Positions 1 to 8,339 of a stretch of DNA of 46,601 bases are shown here, piece after piece. This DNA comes from Bacteroidales bacterium (GTDB taxonomy: Bacteria > Bacteroidota > Bacteroidia > Bacteroidales > WCHB1-69), in contig JAFZKY010000066.1 in the NCBI GenBank assembly GCA_017551725.1, positions 1 through 46,601 on the forward strand. Reading direction: 5' to 3'. A program made the translations under genes and the position numbers. Each line of letters begins with the position of its first letter. Positions within the stretch are counted from its first letter, which is position 1. The notes beneath the pieces were generated by a model. That model saw only the letters and a program-made list of their open reading frames with translations, searched no databases and was not told the origin of the DNA.

Positions 1-545
1 AGGTGGCGGATGCGCCCGCGCACCACCGCCCCCACGCTGTCGCCATCGCGCGCGGGCGTGCCTGTGCGGAGAACTTCCGTCCCGAAGGTGATGTTGTAGG
101 GCATCAGGATCAGTTTGGCGATGGCGCCAGCGACCACGCGGCAGACCGTCTGCCGCGCGGATGCCCGCCCACACAATTCGTTGTCCGTGAAGCCGTATTT
201 CTTGAAATAGGTGTAAGAGGCGTGCGAGGGACGAATCACGTGCCTGTTCTCTTCTATAATGCGTACATCCCGGTTCGGAATCCGGAAATGGATGGGCTCA
301 CCGGTGGTGTGCTGGCTGTCATCTACGCCGGACAGGAATGTGACGGTGTCGGGCTCGTGCCGGCGCGTGGACGTCGGGTCCGCGTTGGGAGCACGGCGGT
401 TCAGCTCTTCTTGTATAAAGGCGGGATCCAGATAGATGCCGGCAGGACATCCCTCTACGCGTCCCTCCAAGGCATCGTCGTGAGTGTCGCCCCAGTCCGT
501 CAGCGTAAAACAGGTTCCGAAAGTGTCGAAGTCGTTTTCTTTCAT
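1..545 (-). CDS. aroC: Chorismate synthase-like protein, divergent (N-terminal part; gene runs off the left edge)
   Basis: The open frame starts at the ATG complementary to 543-545 and has no stop before the window edge, giving about 181 residues. Family landmarks are in order: FGTCFTLTDWGDTHD (canonical ending TTFGESHG), GCPAGI, ELNRR, RHEPDTVTFLSGV, TTGEPI, RPSHASYTY, KYG, SARQT, RVVAGAIAK and DGDSVG. Chorismate synthase converts EPSP to chorismate with reduced FMN, the last step of the shikimate pathway. Both conserved histidines (GDTHD and RPSH) are present. Several usually invariant positions differ: GESHG is GDTHD, HADYTY is HASYTY, and RGGGRSSARET is ELCGRASARQT. About 50 residues normally found between AGAIAK and GDSxG are missing. 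No stop or frameshift is seen. It lies 18 bp downstream of the AGCS symporter gene and is probably co-transcribed with it. Family membership is fairly sure; activity as a chorismate synthase is uncertain. Confidence 0.75.
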   Translation of the reverse strand, partial: MKENDFDTFGTCFTLTDWGDTHDDALEGRVEGCPAGIYLDPAFIQEELNRRAPNADPTSTRRHEPDTVTFLSGVDDSQHTTGEPIHFRIPNRDVRIIEENRHVIRPSHASYTYFKKYGFTDNELCGRASARQTVCRVVAGAIAKLILMPYNITFGTEVLRTGTPARDGDSVGAVVRGRIRH

Positions 546-563
546 TGTATTAGTTTTAAATAT

Positions 564-2087
564 CTAGCTTTGGATGGGTGGGTTTCCATCAGGAGGGGTG
601 GACTCGTTTTCGGGTAGGGTCTGTGAGGTCCAGTATTCGGCGTTTTCAATATGGAGCTTGTCGGGGTCGAAATAGGGTTCATAGCCCTCTTTCTGTTGTT
701 TTTCGTAATCTCGCAGGGCCCGGATGGCCTTGGGGAAGAGCAGAAGGATGGCGATGATGTTGATCCATGCCATAGCCCCGACACCGATGTCGCCCAAACT
801 CCAGGCTACCGAAGCTTTCTTTAGCGATCCGTAGAAAACGGCGACGAGGATGGCGATGCGCAGTATCCATACGGCAAGGTGCTCTTTCCGGCCTTTCCCG
901 AACAGATAGACTATGCCGGTCTCGGCATAGTAATAGTAGGCCATGATGGTGGTGAAGGCGAAGAAGGCCAGGGCCACTGCAATGACGATGTTGCCCAGAT
1001 TGGGTCCGAGCAGCGTGCCGATGGCGGTGGAGGTGTAGGAAACGTCGGGTTCGCCGAGTGGGTAGGGCGACTGGAACAGCACCGCGCCGGTTTCGGCGTT
1101 GATGACGTTGTAGGTCTGCGTGGCCAGTAGCATGACGGCGGTGGCCGTGCATACGAGCAGCGTGTCCACATATACGGAAAAGGCTTGTACTAATCCTTGC
1201 TTCACGGGATGCGACACCTTGGCGGCTCCCGCCACGATGGGACCGGTGCCTTGTCCGGCCTCGTTGGAGTAGATGCCTCGCTTCACCCCCCAGGCGATGG
1301 TGCTGCCTAGGATGCCGCCGAACACCTCGTGGGTGCCGATGGCACTGCGGAACATGTCCGACAGCACTGCCGGAATGGCGGAAGCGTGGCAGATGAGCAC
1401 GGCGAAGGCCAGCAGGATGTAGAGGATGGCCATGAACGGGGCGACAATCTGTGCCACATGGGCGATGCGCTTCACCCCGCCGATGATGACTAGCCCGAGG
1501 ATAAGAGCTGTGACCAGCCCGACGATGGCAGGGGATATGCGCATGGAATTGGCGAACGCGATGGCGATGCCGTTGCTCTGCACGGGTGGCATGAGCAACC
1601 CGCAGGCCAGGATGGAGCATACGGCGAAGAGGATGGCCAACCATTTGCAGCGCAGGCCTCGCTCAATGTAGTAGGCCGGGCCACCGCGAAATTGGCCGTT
1701 GTGGTTCACCTTGTAGATTTGTGCCAGAGTGGCCTCCACAAAGGCGGAGCCGGCACCTAGAAACGCAATGATCCACATCCAGACGATGGCACCGGGTCCA
1801 CCATACCCGATGGCGGTGGCCACCCCCACGATGTTGCCTGTGCCCACGCGGCCCGACAGGGCCATGGCAAAGGCCTGGAAAGAAGAAATGCCGACCTTCT
1901 GGCTCTTGTCTGTGGAAAACAGCAGTCGGATCATCTCCCGGATTTTCCGTACCTGCACGAAACGGGTGAGCAGAGAGAAAAACAGGCCTGCGCCCAGGCA
2001 AAGACACACCAGAGCGGGGCTCCATACCCATCCCGACAGGGTGGTGATGATGCGTTCAATGTCGATATGGAGAATCGTGATACCCAC
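564..2087 (-). CDS. Alanine/glycine:cation symporter (AGCS) family protein
   Basis: This is an integral inner-membrane symporter of the AGCS (DagA/AlsT) family, which imports alanine or glycine with sodium. Family sequences visible include SGRVGTGNIVGVATAIG, FRGGPAYYIERGL, SNEAGQGTGPI and a C-terminal region of hydrophobic helices, with a hydrophilic tail of about 50 residues. The frame opens further upstream with TTG at 2108, but that TTG is the end of a promoter-type TATTTTTG box (minus strand, 2106-2113). I therefore prefer the GTG at 2087, which gives 507 residues and an N-terminus aligned with the family (a short helix, then WVWSPALV). The chorismate-synthase-like gene follows after 18 bp. 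Substrate is inferred from the family only. Confidence 0.88.
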   Translation of the reverse strand: MGITILHIDIERIITTLSGWVWSPALVCLCLGAGLFFSLLTRFVQVRKIREMIRLLFSTDKSQKVGISSFQAFAMALSGRVGTGNIVGVATAIGYGGPGAIVWMWIIAFLGAGSAFVEATLAQIYKVNHNGQFRGGPAYYIERGLRCKWLAILFAVCSILACGLLMPPVQSNGIAIAFANSMRISPAIVGLVTALILGLVIIGGVKRIAHVAQIVAPFMAILYILLAFAVLICHASAIPAVLSDMFRSAIGTHEVFGGILGSTIAWGVKRGIYSNEAGQGTGPIVAGAAKVSHPVKQGLVQAFSVYVDTLLVCTATAVMLLATQTYNVINAETGAVLFQSPYPLGEPDVSYTSTAIGTLLGPNLGNIVIAVALAFFAFTTIMAYYYYAETGIVYLFGKGRKEHLAVWILRIAILVAVFYGSLKKASVAWSLGDIGVGAMAWINIIAILLLFPKAIRALRDYEKQQKEGYEPYFDPDKLHIENAEYWTSQTLPENESTPPDGNPPIQS

Positions 2088-2105
2088 AGTTTGAAATTCA
2101 AAGCG

Positions 2106-2113
2106 CAAAAATA
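2106..2113 (-). promoter_or_regulatory. Bacteroidota-type -7 promoter box before the AGCS symporter
   Basis: The minus strand reads TATTTTTG, matching the TAnnTTTG consensus. No clear TTTG -33 box is seen at the usual spacing. It overlaps the TTG at 2108, which argues against that codon as the translation start. Confidence 0.45.
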
Positions 2114-2158
2114 CAGTTTTATCCGAAAAAAAAACGGGTGTGTTTTATGAAAAAAATG

Positions 2159-2166
2159 TATTTTTG
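2159..2166 (+). promoter_or_regulatory. Bacteroidota-type -7 promoter box before rubrerythrin
   Basis: TATTTTTGCC lies about 90 bp upstream of the rubrerythrin ATG and about 45 bp from the opposing box at 2106-2113, so the intergenic region appears to hold two divergent promoters. The -33 element is weak. Confidence 0.5.
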
Positions 2167-2254
2167 CCATTCCGTATAATGGCGTTTTCATAGGGATGCC
2201 GTTTTGCGGTTTATACATTATTACAAAGAAAAAACAACAAAAAAAAACAACAAC

Positions 2255-2929
2255 ATGAAAAAGTACAAATGCAACGTTTGCGGCGTCGTCTTTGAAATCG
2301 CCGACAATGAGGAACCCGTATGCCCCGTTTGTGGCGTGGGAATTGATGATCTTGAATTGATAGAAGAAACTGCCGCCGAGGCTTCCGCCAAGACCAACCC
2401 GTATGCGGGAACGCAGACGGAAAAGAACCTGGAGGCGGCCTTTGCCGGTGAATCGCAAGCCCGCAACAAATATACCTATTTTGCATCCAAAGCTAAAAAA
2501 GAGGGTTACGAACAGATTGCCGCCCTTTTCCTCAAAACTGCCGACAATGAGAAGGAACACGCCAAACTCTGGTTCAAGGAGTTGAACGGTATCGGCAGCA
2601 CGGCTGAGAATCTGGCCGCCGCCGCTGATGGCGAGAACTACGAGTGGACAGATATGTACGAGGGTTTTGCCCAAACGGCTGAAAAAGAGGGCTTCCCCGA
2701 GCTGGCCGCGAAATTCCGCATGGTGGCTGCTATCGAGAAACATCACGAGGAACGCTATCGCGCCCTGTTGCACAATGTGGAGACGGCCCAGGTGTTCGCC
2801 AAGAGCGAAGTTAAGGTGTGGGAATGTCGCAACTGCGGCCATATCGTGGTGGGTACCAATGCTCCCGATGTTTGTCCCACCTGTGCCCATCCCCAGTCTT
2901 TCTTTGAGGTGAATGCCGAGAATTATTAA
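2255..2929 (+). CDS. Rubrerythrin with rubredoxin-like domains at both ends
   Basis: Rubrerythrins are cytoplasmic non-haem di-iron peroxidases that detoxify hydrogen peroxide in anaerobes, with electrons passing through rubredoxin-type iron centres. This 224-residue protein has a short N-terminal rubredoxin-like motif (C6xxC9 and C23xxC26). A four-helix di-iron domain at about 50-175 follows, with [31 protein letters not shown] and [10 protein letters not shown] carrying the Glu/His ligands. A C-terminal rubredoxin domain (C191xxC194 and C207xxC210) ends the protein. Ordinary rubrerythrin has only the C-terminal rubredoxin and reverse rubrerythrin only the N-terminal one. The frame opens at 2204, but the start is placed at the ATG at 2255 because residue 1 then begins the rubredoxin motif. 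It sits alone behind its own promoter-like box. Confidence 0.93.
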   Translation: MKKYKCNVCGVVFEIADNEEPVCPVCGVGIDDLELIEETAAEASAKTNPYAGTQTEKNLEAAFAGESQARNKYTYFASKAKKEGYEQIAALFLKTADNEKEHAKLWFKELNGIGSTAENLAAAADGENYEWTDMYEGFAQTAEKEGFPELAAKFRMVAAIEKHHEERYRALLHNVETAQVFAKSEVKVWECRNCGHIVVGTNAPDVCPTCAHPQSFFEVNAENY

Positions 2930-2964
2930 AAAACGGATTTTAAACATATTAAAATATTTGAATT

Positions 2965-3753
2965 ATGAAGAAAAGATTTTATTTCTTGATGGTGTTGGCT
3001 GTTTTGATAGCCGCTTGTAAACCTGAACCGGAACCCGAACCGGAACCGCAACCGGAACCCACTCCGTATGACAATCTTAACCCGCAGCAGAAGACGTGGG
3101 CATTGGTGTTCAATTACACGGGCAGCTGGTGTCAGTATTGCGGCCAATGGGGCGTGACTACAATGAGACAATGTGTGAATAACGGTGATTGTGTCGGTTT
3201 GTCCTTGAAGGTCGGCAGCGATCCACAGGCTATCCCGACATCTCTGTTGAACTCATTTAAGTCTGACCGCCCATATTCTGGTGTTCCCTCTTTCTTTGTG
3301 GGTAATAATACAAATAATGTTCAATCGCAGGCACCGTCATATTGCCAGAATCTCTTGAATACGTACTGCTATATGGGCCTTGATGTGTCACATGAAATCA
3401 AGGACGGCAAAATGCTGGTCTATGTGAAGACGCACAATTACGAGAGCATCATCAACATCCATGATTTCTATCTCGTGGCCTATCTTATGGAGGACGACTT
3501 GCACTATCCGCAGACAGGTAGTAATGAGGCAGACCCCGTTCATAACTATGTGGTGCGGAAAGCCTCTTCCGGCAATGATTATTTCGGAGAGCAACTCTTT
3601 ACGAATGGAGATAGCGGTGCCGAATTGACGCATACGTTCACCTTTGATTTGGGTAACTATGTGCCCGAAAACTGCTATGCTGCTGTCGTTGTTTATAAGA
3701 AAGCGGAAAATCCAACGTACCAGTATGTGAATTGCCGCTGGTCAAGAAAATAG
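2965..3753 (+). CDS. Thioredoxin-fold lipoprotein (Omp28/TlpA-like)
   Basis: The 262-residue precursor has a lipoprotein signal peptide with lipobox LIAAC (Cys18). A spacer of Glu-Pro repeats (about 20-34) follows, then a thioredoxin-like region with the redox motif WCQYCG (Cys56 and Cys59). The C-terminal half is predicted beta-rich and resembles Omp28-related or DUF-type Bacteroidota lipoproteins. After lipidation it would sit in the inner or outer membrane facing the periplasm or surface, where it could carry out thiol-disulfide exchange. The partner is unknown. It starts 35 bp after rubrerythrin and ends 12 bp before the EF-G gene, so it may be co-transcribed with both. The redox assignment rests on the CxxC motif and its surrounding sequence; no exact family match can be checked here. 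Confidence 0.75.
   Translation: MKKRFYFLMVLAVLIAACKPEPEPEPEPQPEPTPYDNLNPQQKTWALVFNYTGSWCQYCGQWGVTTMRQCVNNGDCVGLSLKVGSDPQAIPTSLLNSFKSDRPYSGVPSFFVGNNTNNVQSQAPSYCQNLLNTYCYMGLDVSHEIKDGKMLVYVKTHNYESIINIHDFYLVAYLMEDDLHYPQTGSNEADPVHNYVVRKASSGNDYFGEQLFTNGDSGAELTHTFTFDLGNYVPENCYAAVVVYKKAENPTYQYVNCRWSRK
3025..3060 (+). repeat. Six tandem hexamers encoding Glu-Pro repeats
   Basis: Six in-frame copies of GAACC(G/C), one of them beginning CAA, encode the EP-rich linker of the thioredoxin-like lipoprotein. Gain or loss of units would change linker length without a frameshift. Confidence 0.85.
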
Positions 3754-3765
3754 CCTGATCACAAT

Positions 3766-5829
3766 ATGCAGATATCAAAGTTGCGCAACATCGGCATCGC
3801 CGCTCATATTGATGCCGGAAAGACCACTGTGTCCGAGCGCATCCTCTTTTTCACGGGGGTGAATCGGAAGGTGGGGGAAACTCATGACGGTCAGGCCACG
3901 ATGGATTTCATGAAACAGGAGCAGGAACGGGGCATCACCATTGCCTCCGCTGCCATTACAGCCCAGTGGAACGACCATCAAATCAATCTGATAGACACGC
4001 CGGGACACGTGGACTTCACTATCGAGGTGGAACGCTCGCTGCGCGTCATCGACGGCATGGTGGCCGTGTTCTGCGCTGTGGGCGGCGTGGAGCCCCAGAG
4101 CGAGACGGTGTGGAATCAGTCGGAAAAATACCGCGTGCCCCGCATCGCCTTCGTCAATAAGATGGACCGCACCGGTGCAGACTTCGCGGAGGTGGTGTCC
4201 CAGATGAACAAATATCTGGGGGCCAATGCTATGCCCATCCAGATGCCCATCGGTGCCGAGAACGACTTTCTCGGCATGGTGGATCTGGTCTCCATGAAGG
4301 CCATCACCTTCCAGGAGAAGCAAAGAATCGTGTCGGACATCCCATCCGAATTGCTCCCTGCCGCCACGGAAGCACGTCGCCACATGATTGAGATTCTGGC
4401 GGACTATAATGACGACATCGCCATGCTCTATCTGGAGGATGCTGAAATTGACGAGCCACTCCTTAAAAAGGCCATTCGCGACGCGACCATCAAGCTGTTG
4501 GTCACGCCGGTGCTGTGCGGGGCTGCATATCGGAACAAGGGCATCCAACTTCTGCTGGATGCCATCGTGGATTATCTGCCGTCGCCTACCGATTTGGGCG
4601 GCGTGATGGCCCATGACCCCAACGACGAGGAGAAAATCATCCAGCGCAATCCCTCCAACAACGAAGCTTTCTCTGCGCTTGCGTTCAAGCTTATCAATGA
4701 TCCTTACGTGGGACAGCAGACGTTTATCCGCATCTTCAGTGGAAAACTGACAAGCGGTATGAGCGTATATAACACCAACAGAGGTAAATACGAGCGGGTG
4801 GGGCGCATCTTCCGCATCAAGGCCAAGGAACGTGAGGAGATCACGGAGGCCGGCACGGGCGAGATTGTGGCCTTGGTGGGCATGAAGTTCACCCGCACGG
4901 GCGAAACGCTCTGCGACGACAAGCAACCCGTTCTGCTGGAGTCCATATCTGTGCCGCCGGCCGTCATCGAGATGAAGGTGATCCTGGAGGACAAGAAGAG
5001 TCGAGACAAGCTGGGCGAGACCTTGGCTAAACTTTGCAATGAAGATCCCTCGTTCCATTCTCATTTTGATGAGGAAACCGAAGAAACCATCATCGCCGGT
5101 ATGGGCGAGCTGCATCTGGAAATCCTCGTGGAGCGTATCCGCGACGAGTTCAAGGTGCCGATTTCCGTGGGCGAGCCGTCGGTGTCGTTCCGCGAAACGC
5201 TGACCACAACGGTGGAGCAAGCCTACAAGCATGTGAAGCAAAGCGGCGGCAAGGGACAGTTTGCCAACACGGTCATCCGTTTCGAGCCCAATCCCGGCAA
5301 GGGGTTCGAGTTCGTGGATGTCACTAAGGGCGGCGTGATTCCCAAGGAGTTCATTCCTTCGGTGGAGAAGGGTCTGCGCAAGGCAATGGAGAAAAGCCCC
5401 GTGGCAGAGTATCCCGTGGTGGACGTGCGCTGTGTGCTGGTGGACGGAAGCTACCACCCGGTGGATTCCAGCGACATGGCCTTCCAGCTCTGCGCCGCGC
5501 AGTGTTTCAAACAAGCGTTCCGCAAGGCCAACCCCATCATCATGGAGCCGGTCATGAAAATCGAGGTCAATACCCCGGACGACTACATCGGCAATGTGAC
5601 CCGCGATCTGAACAAGCGGCGCGGACGCATTGAGAATATGCGCCGTTTCCGCAAGGGATCCCAAAAACTGGATGGTTTCATCCCGCTGATGGAGATGTTT
5701 GGCTATGCTACAGCTCTCCGCAATATCACGTCAGGTCGTGCGAACTACTCCATGGAGTTTTACCAGTACCAGCCGATGCCCGCTGCCAAACAGGAGGAGA
5801 TCATAGAGAAGGTGCGAAGTGGGAAATAG
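3766..5829 (+). CDS. fusA: Elongation factor G (probable paralogue)
   Basis: This 687-residue translational GTPase drives ribosomal translocation and/or recycling. All GTPase motifs are intact: AHIDAGKTT at 13-21 (G1), RGITI at 55-59 (G2), DTPGH at 77-81 with the catalytic-type histidine (G3), NKMD at 131-134 (G4) and [10 protein letters not shown] (G5 region). Domains II to V follow, including [35 protein letters not shown] and the C-terminal [14 protein letters not shown]. Its neighbours are not rpsL, rpsG or tuf, so this is probably not the str-operon copy but a second EF-G of the kind known in Bacteroidota. Unlike the GTPase-deficient EF-G2 reported in Bacteroides, it keeps the motifs expected for hydrolysis. 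Its last 11 bp overlap the MATE gene. Confidence 0.93.
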   Translation: MQISKLRNIGIAAHIDAGKTTVSERILFFTGVNRKVGETHDGQATMDFMKQEQERGITIASAAITAQWNDHQINLIDTPGHVDFTIEVERSLRVIDGMVAVFCAVGGVEPQSETVWNQSEKYRVPRIAFVNKMDRTGADFAEVVSQMNKYLGANAMPIQMPIGAENDFLGMVDLVSMKAITFQEKQRIVSDIPSELLPAATEARRHMIEILADYNDDIAMLYLEDAEIDEPLLKKAIRDATIKLLVTPVLCGAAYRNKGIQLLLDAIVDYLPSPTDLGGVMAHDPNDEEKIIQRNPSNNEAFSALAFKLINDPYVGQQTFIRIFSGKLTSGMSVYNTNRGKYERVGRIFRIKAKEREEITEAGTGEIVALVGMKFTRTGETLCDDKQPVLLESISVPPAVIEMKVILEDKKSRDKLGETLAKLCNEDPSFHSHFDEETEETIIAGMGELHLEILVERIRDEFKVPISVGEPSVSFRETLTTTVEQAYKHVKQSGGKGQFANTVIRFEPNPGKGFEFVDVTKGGVIPKEFIPSVEKGLRKAMEKSPVAEYPVVDVRCVLVDGSYHPVDSSDMAFQLCAAQCFKQAFRKANPIIMEPVMKIEVNTPDDYIGNVTRDLNKRRGRIENMRRFRKGSQKLDGFIPLMEMFGYATALRNITSGRANYSMEFYQYQPMPAAKQEEIIEKVRSGK

Positions 5830-7120
5830 GGAGATATTGCGTCTGGCGGTCCCGAGCATCGTGACCAATATTACGGTGCCCTTGCTGGGTATGGTGGACG
5901 TGGCCATCGTGGGCCATATCGGGCAGGCCAGCTACATTGCAGCCATCGCGCTTGCCACGATGGTCTTTAATCTGATTTACTGGAACTTCGGTTTCCTGCG
6001 CATGGGCACGAGCGGGCTCGCCGCGCAGGCGTATGGTGCCAACGACAGGGCCGAATGTATCCATGTGCTGGTGCGCGGCATGGCTATCGCGGGCGCGGCG
6101 GCCCTGTTGATCATCTCGTTGCAATATCCCATCGCTTTATTGTGTAAAAAGCTGATACAAAGCACACCGCAGACTATCGAGCTGATGCTCACGTATTTCT
6201 ATATCCGCATTTGGGCGGCACCCGCCACTCTCGGGTTGTATGCACTCAAGGGATGGTTTATAGGAATGCAGAATGCAAAAGCCCCTATGTGGATTGCCAT
6301 CCTGCTCAATATTGTGAATATCGTGTGCAGCTTGTTATTTGTATTTGTGTTTCATGCCGGCATTGCGGGTGTGGCCTGGGGAACAGTCATTGCCCAATAC
6401 AGCGGCTTTGCCATGGCGGTGGCCATCTGGCTGTACCGTTACGGCGACATGCGTGGAGAAATCAATCTGCAGGAAAGCTTGAAGATGGCCGAGATGGTCC
6501 GTTTTTTCAAGATCAACACTGACATTTTCCTGCGCTCGCTCTGTCTGCTGGCGGTGTTCTCTTTTATACCTTATATATCTGCCGCTATGGGGGATGAGAT
6601 TTTAGCAGCCAACACTTTGCTGATGCAGCTCTTCATGTTGCTGTCTTATATTATGGATGGGTTTGCCTACGCCGGCGAGTCGCTGACGGGACGCTACGTG
6701 GGTGCGCGCGATGGCATTGCCCTGCGGGATGTGGTGCGGCGGCTGCTATTGTGGGGCCTCGGGCTGGCGATGCTGTTCACTGTTTTGTATGCGCTGTTCG
6801 GACGCGCTCTGCTCTCCATCCTTACCAATGACAGGGAGGTGGTGGACACGGCGATGCAATACATGCTCTGGATTGTGCTGGTGTCGCTCACGGGCTTCGC
6901 AGCTTTTATTTTCGATGGCATCTATATCGGAGCCACAGCGTCCAAGGCCATGCGTGACACTATGTTCGTGGCCACGGCGTTTTTCTTCATTCTCTATGTC
7001 CTGTTGAGCCGACTATGGGGCAACCATGGATTGTGGTTTTCTTTTATCGTTTTTCTGGTGCTTCGTGGTGCCTTGATGTTCCTCTTTCGAGATAAGTATA
7101 TTTTAACAGTTGATTCCTAA
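5819..7120 (+). CDS. MATE family multidrug/toxin efflux transporter
   Basis: This 433-residue polytopic membrane protein has the twelve-helix pattern of the MATE (DinF/NorM-like) family, which exports drugs or metabolites in exchange for sodium ions or protons. Visible family features are an N-terminal helix beginning [14 protein letters not shown], the [12 protein letters not shown] segment, the [13 protein letters not shown] loop, and the symmetry-related second half starting near [14 protein letters not shown] with [14 protein letters not shown]. Translation appears to start at the GTG at 5819, inside the 3' end of the EF-G gene (11 bp overlap), which suggests translational coupling. No upstream ATG is available. 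It ends 63 bp before the convergent CDF transporter. The substrate cannot be told from the sequence. Confidence 0.9.
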   Translation: MGNREILRLAVPSIVTNITVPLLGMVDVAIVGHIGQASYIAAIALATMVFNLIYWNFGFLRMGTSGLAAQAYGANDRAECIHVLVRGMAIAGAAALLIISLQYPIALLCKKLIQSTPQTIELMLTYFYIRIWAAPATLGLYALKGWFIGMQNAKAPMWIAILLNIVNIVCSLLFVFVFHAGIAGVAWGTVIAQYSGFAMAVAIWLYRYGDMRGEINLQESLKMAEMVRFFKINTDIFLRSLCLLAVFSFIPYISAAMGDEILAANTLLMQLFMLLSYIMDGFAYAGESLTGRYVGARDGIALRDVVRRLLLWGLGLAMLFTVLYALFGRALLSILTNDREVVDTAMQYMLWIVLVSLTGFAAFIFDGIYIGATASKAMRDTMFVATAFFFILYVLLSRLWGNHGLWFSFIVFLVLRGALMFLFRDKYILTVDS

Positions 7121-7183
7121 AAAAAATTAGAGGAGGAATCTATGGAAGAAAAATACATAATGCAGCATCGGGGTGGGAAGGTC

Positions 7184-8107
7184 CTAATAGTCTTTTTGCA
7201 CGTTGGTTTCCTCGCACAGGCCGGAACATCCGCAGTCGGAGGTCTCAAACTCCAAGGTGACATGACCAACGCCCTTTTCCTTTAGTTTGGTTTTCAACGT
7301 CTGTTTTACCTGTTCCATGTTTTGCAGGTCGTCTGTCACCACGTGGGCGGTGAGGGCGTTCTCCGTGGTGCCGATGGCCCAGATGTGCAAATGATGCATC
7401 CCGACCACACCGTCCGTGTGCTCGAAGATTTCCACAACATCGTCGTAATGAATCTGTTCGGGAACCCCGTCCAGGGCAAGTCGGATGCTGTCTTTGAGCA
7501 AATCCCAGGTGGCGAAGATGATGATGACGGCCACCGCCAGCCCGATGATGGCATCAATCATGTACCATCCGGTGAAATGGATGACGATGCCGGAGAGGAT
7601 GACACCCACGGATACGAGCGTGTCGGCTACCATGTGCAGGAATGCCCCCTTGACGTTCAGGTCCTTCTTGCGGTCCTTCAAAAACAGGTAGGCCGTGAAT
7701 CCGTTGACGAGCACCCCGACCGCCGCTACGAGGGAGATGATGCCCCCTTCAATGGGTTGCGGGTGAAGCAACTTTTGGATGCTTTCTATTATTATAAATA
7801 GTACAGCCCCACAAAGAATCAGTGCGTTGAGCAGCGAGATGAGGATGGTGCTCTTCTTGAAACCGTAGGTGTATTTTGGGTTGGAGGCAACCCCAGACAA
7901 TCGGAAGGCCATCATGGCCAAGGCCAGACTGACCACATCGCTGAGGTTGTGGGCGGCATCGGAAACCAAACCCATGGAGTTGAAAATCAGTCCGGCAACG
8001 GCCTCCACCAGCACGTATACCACGTTGAGGATGATGCCGATTTTGAAAGCCGTGTTCAACTCAGAAGGGAGCGTATGATGTTCGTGTTCGTGATGATGAT
8101 GTGACAT
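7184..8107 (-). CDS. Cation diffusion facilitator (CzcD/ZitB-like) metal exporter
   Basis: This 307-residue inner-membrane protein exports divalent metals such as zinc, cobalt or cadmium in exchange for protons. The N-terminus is histidine-rich (MSHHHHEHEHH). About six transmembrane helices follow, with the metal-site motifs SDAAHNLSD in helix 2 and HMVADTLVSVG in helix 5, and then a cytoplasmic C-terminal domain holding GMHHLHIWAIG. The last residues are cysteine-containing (SDCGCSGLC) and could bind metal. The ATG complementary to 8105-8107 was chosen because the His-rich leader starts there; the open frame upstream crosses the non-coding leader. A TACTTTTG box lies on the same strand about 145 bp upstream. 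Metal specificity is not determined, though His/Asp sites often indicate zinc or cobalt. Confidence 0.92.
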   Translation of the reverse strand: MSHHHHEHEHHTLPSELNTAFKIGIILNVVYVLVEAVAGLIFNSMGLVSDAAHNLSDVVSLALAMMAFRLSGVASNPKYTYGFKKSTILISLLNALILCGAVLFIIIESIQKLLHPQPIEGGIISLVAAVGVLVNGFTAYLFLKDRKKDLNVKGAFLHMVADTLVSVGVILSGIVIHFTGWYMIDAIIGLAVAVIIIFATWDLLKDSIRLALDGVPEQIHYDDVVEIFEHTDGVVGMHHLHIWAIGTTENALTAHVVTDDLQNMEQVKQTLKTKLKEKGVGHVTLEFETSDCGCSGLCEETNVQKDY

Positions 8108-8250
8108 GATCTTTCTTTTTTGAGAAACAGGGACGGAAAAAACGCCGCCCCTGTCTGAAAAACAATAATAAAACAACAACTAATAATTTATGTATTCTTC
8201 TGATTGTCAGTTTGTTTGAATTGATTCCGCTTTGCAGACGGAACAGTACG

Positions 8251-8258
8251 CAAAAGTA
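8251..8258 (-). promoter_or_regulatory. Bacteroidota-type -7 promoter box before the CDF transporter
   Basis: The minus strand reads TACTTTTG, matching TAnnTTTG. The leader to the ATG at 8107 would be about 140 nt. The rest of the 232-bp gap (8108-8339) shows nothing I can assign. Confidence 0.45.
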
Positions 8259-8339
8259 AAAAGAATATAGCAGGTCGCTATCCTCATAAATGGGGATTTT
8301 AAACGCCGGAAACTATAAATAGGGGATGGCCGTCGCCAA

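Noticed and set aside
1931-2947. A 338-codon minus-strand open frame spanning the rubrerythrin gene
   Set aside because: It is antisense to rubrerythrin, runs through the divergent promoter region and joins the AGCS gene out of frame, with no coherent family signature.
3775-5664. A 629-codon open frame on the minus strand across the EF-G gene
   Set aside because: It is the antisense shadow of a well-supported EF-G gene; codon bias in GC-rich genes leaves long open complementary frames.
7142-7285. A 47-codon open frame behind a strong AGGAGG motif, antisense to the CDF transporter's 3' end
   Set aside because: The purine-rich motif is one arm of an inverted repeat (GATTCCT at 7112-7118 with AGGAATC at 7134-7140), Shine-Dalgarno sites are little used in this phylum, and the product has no recognisable features.
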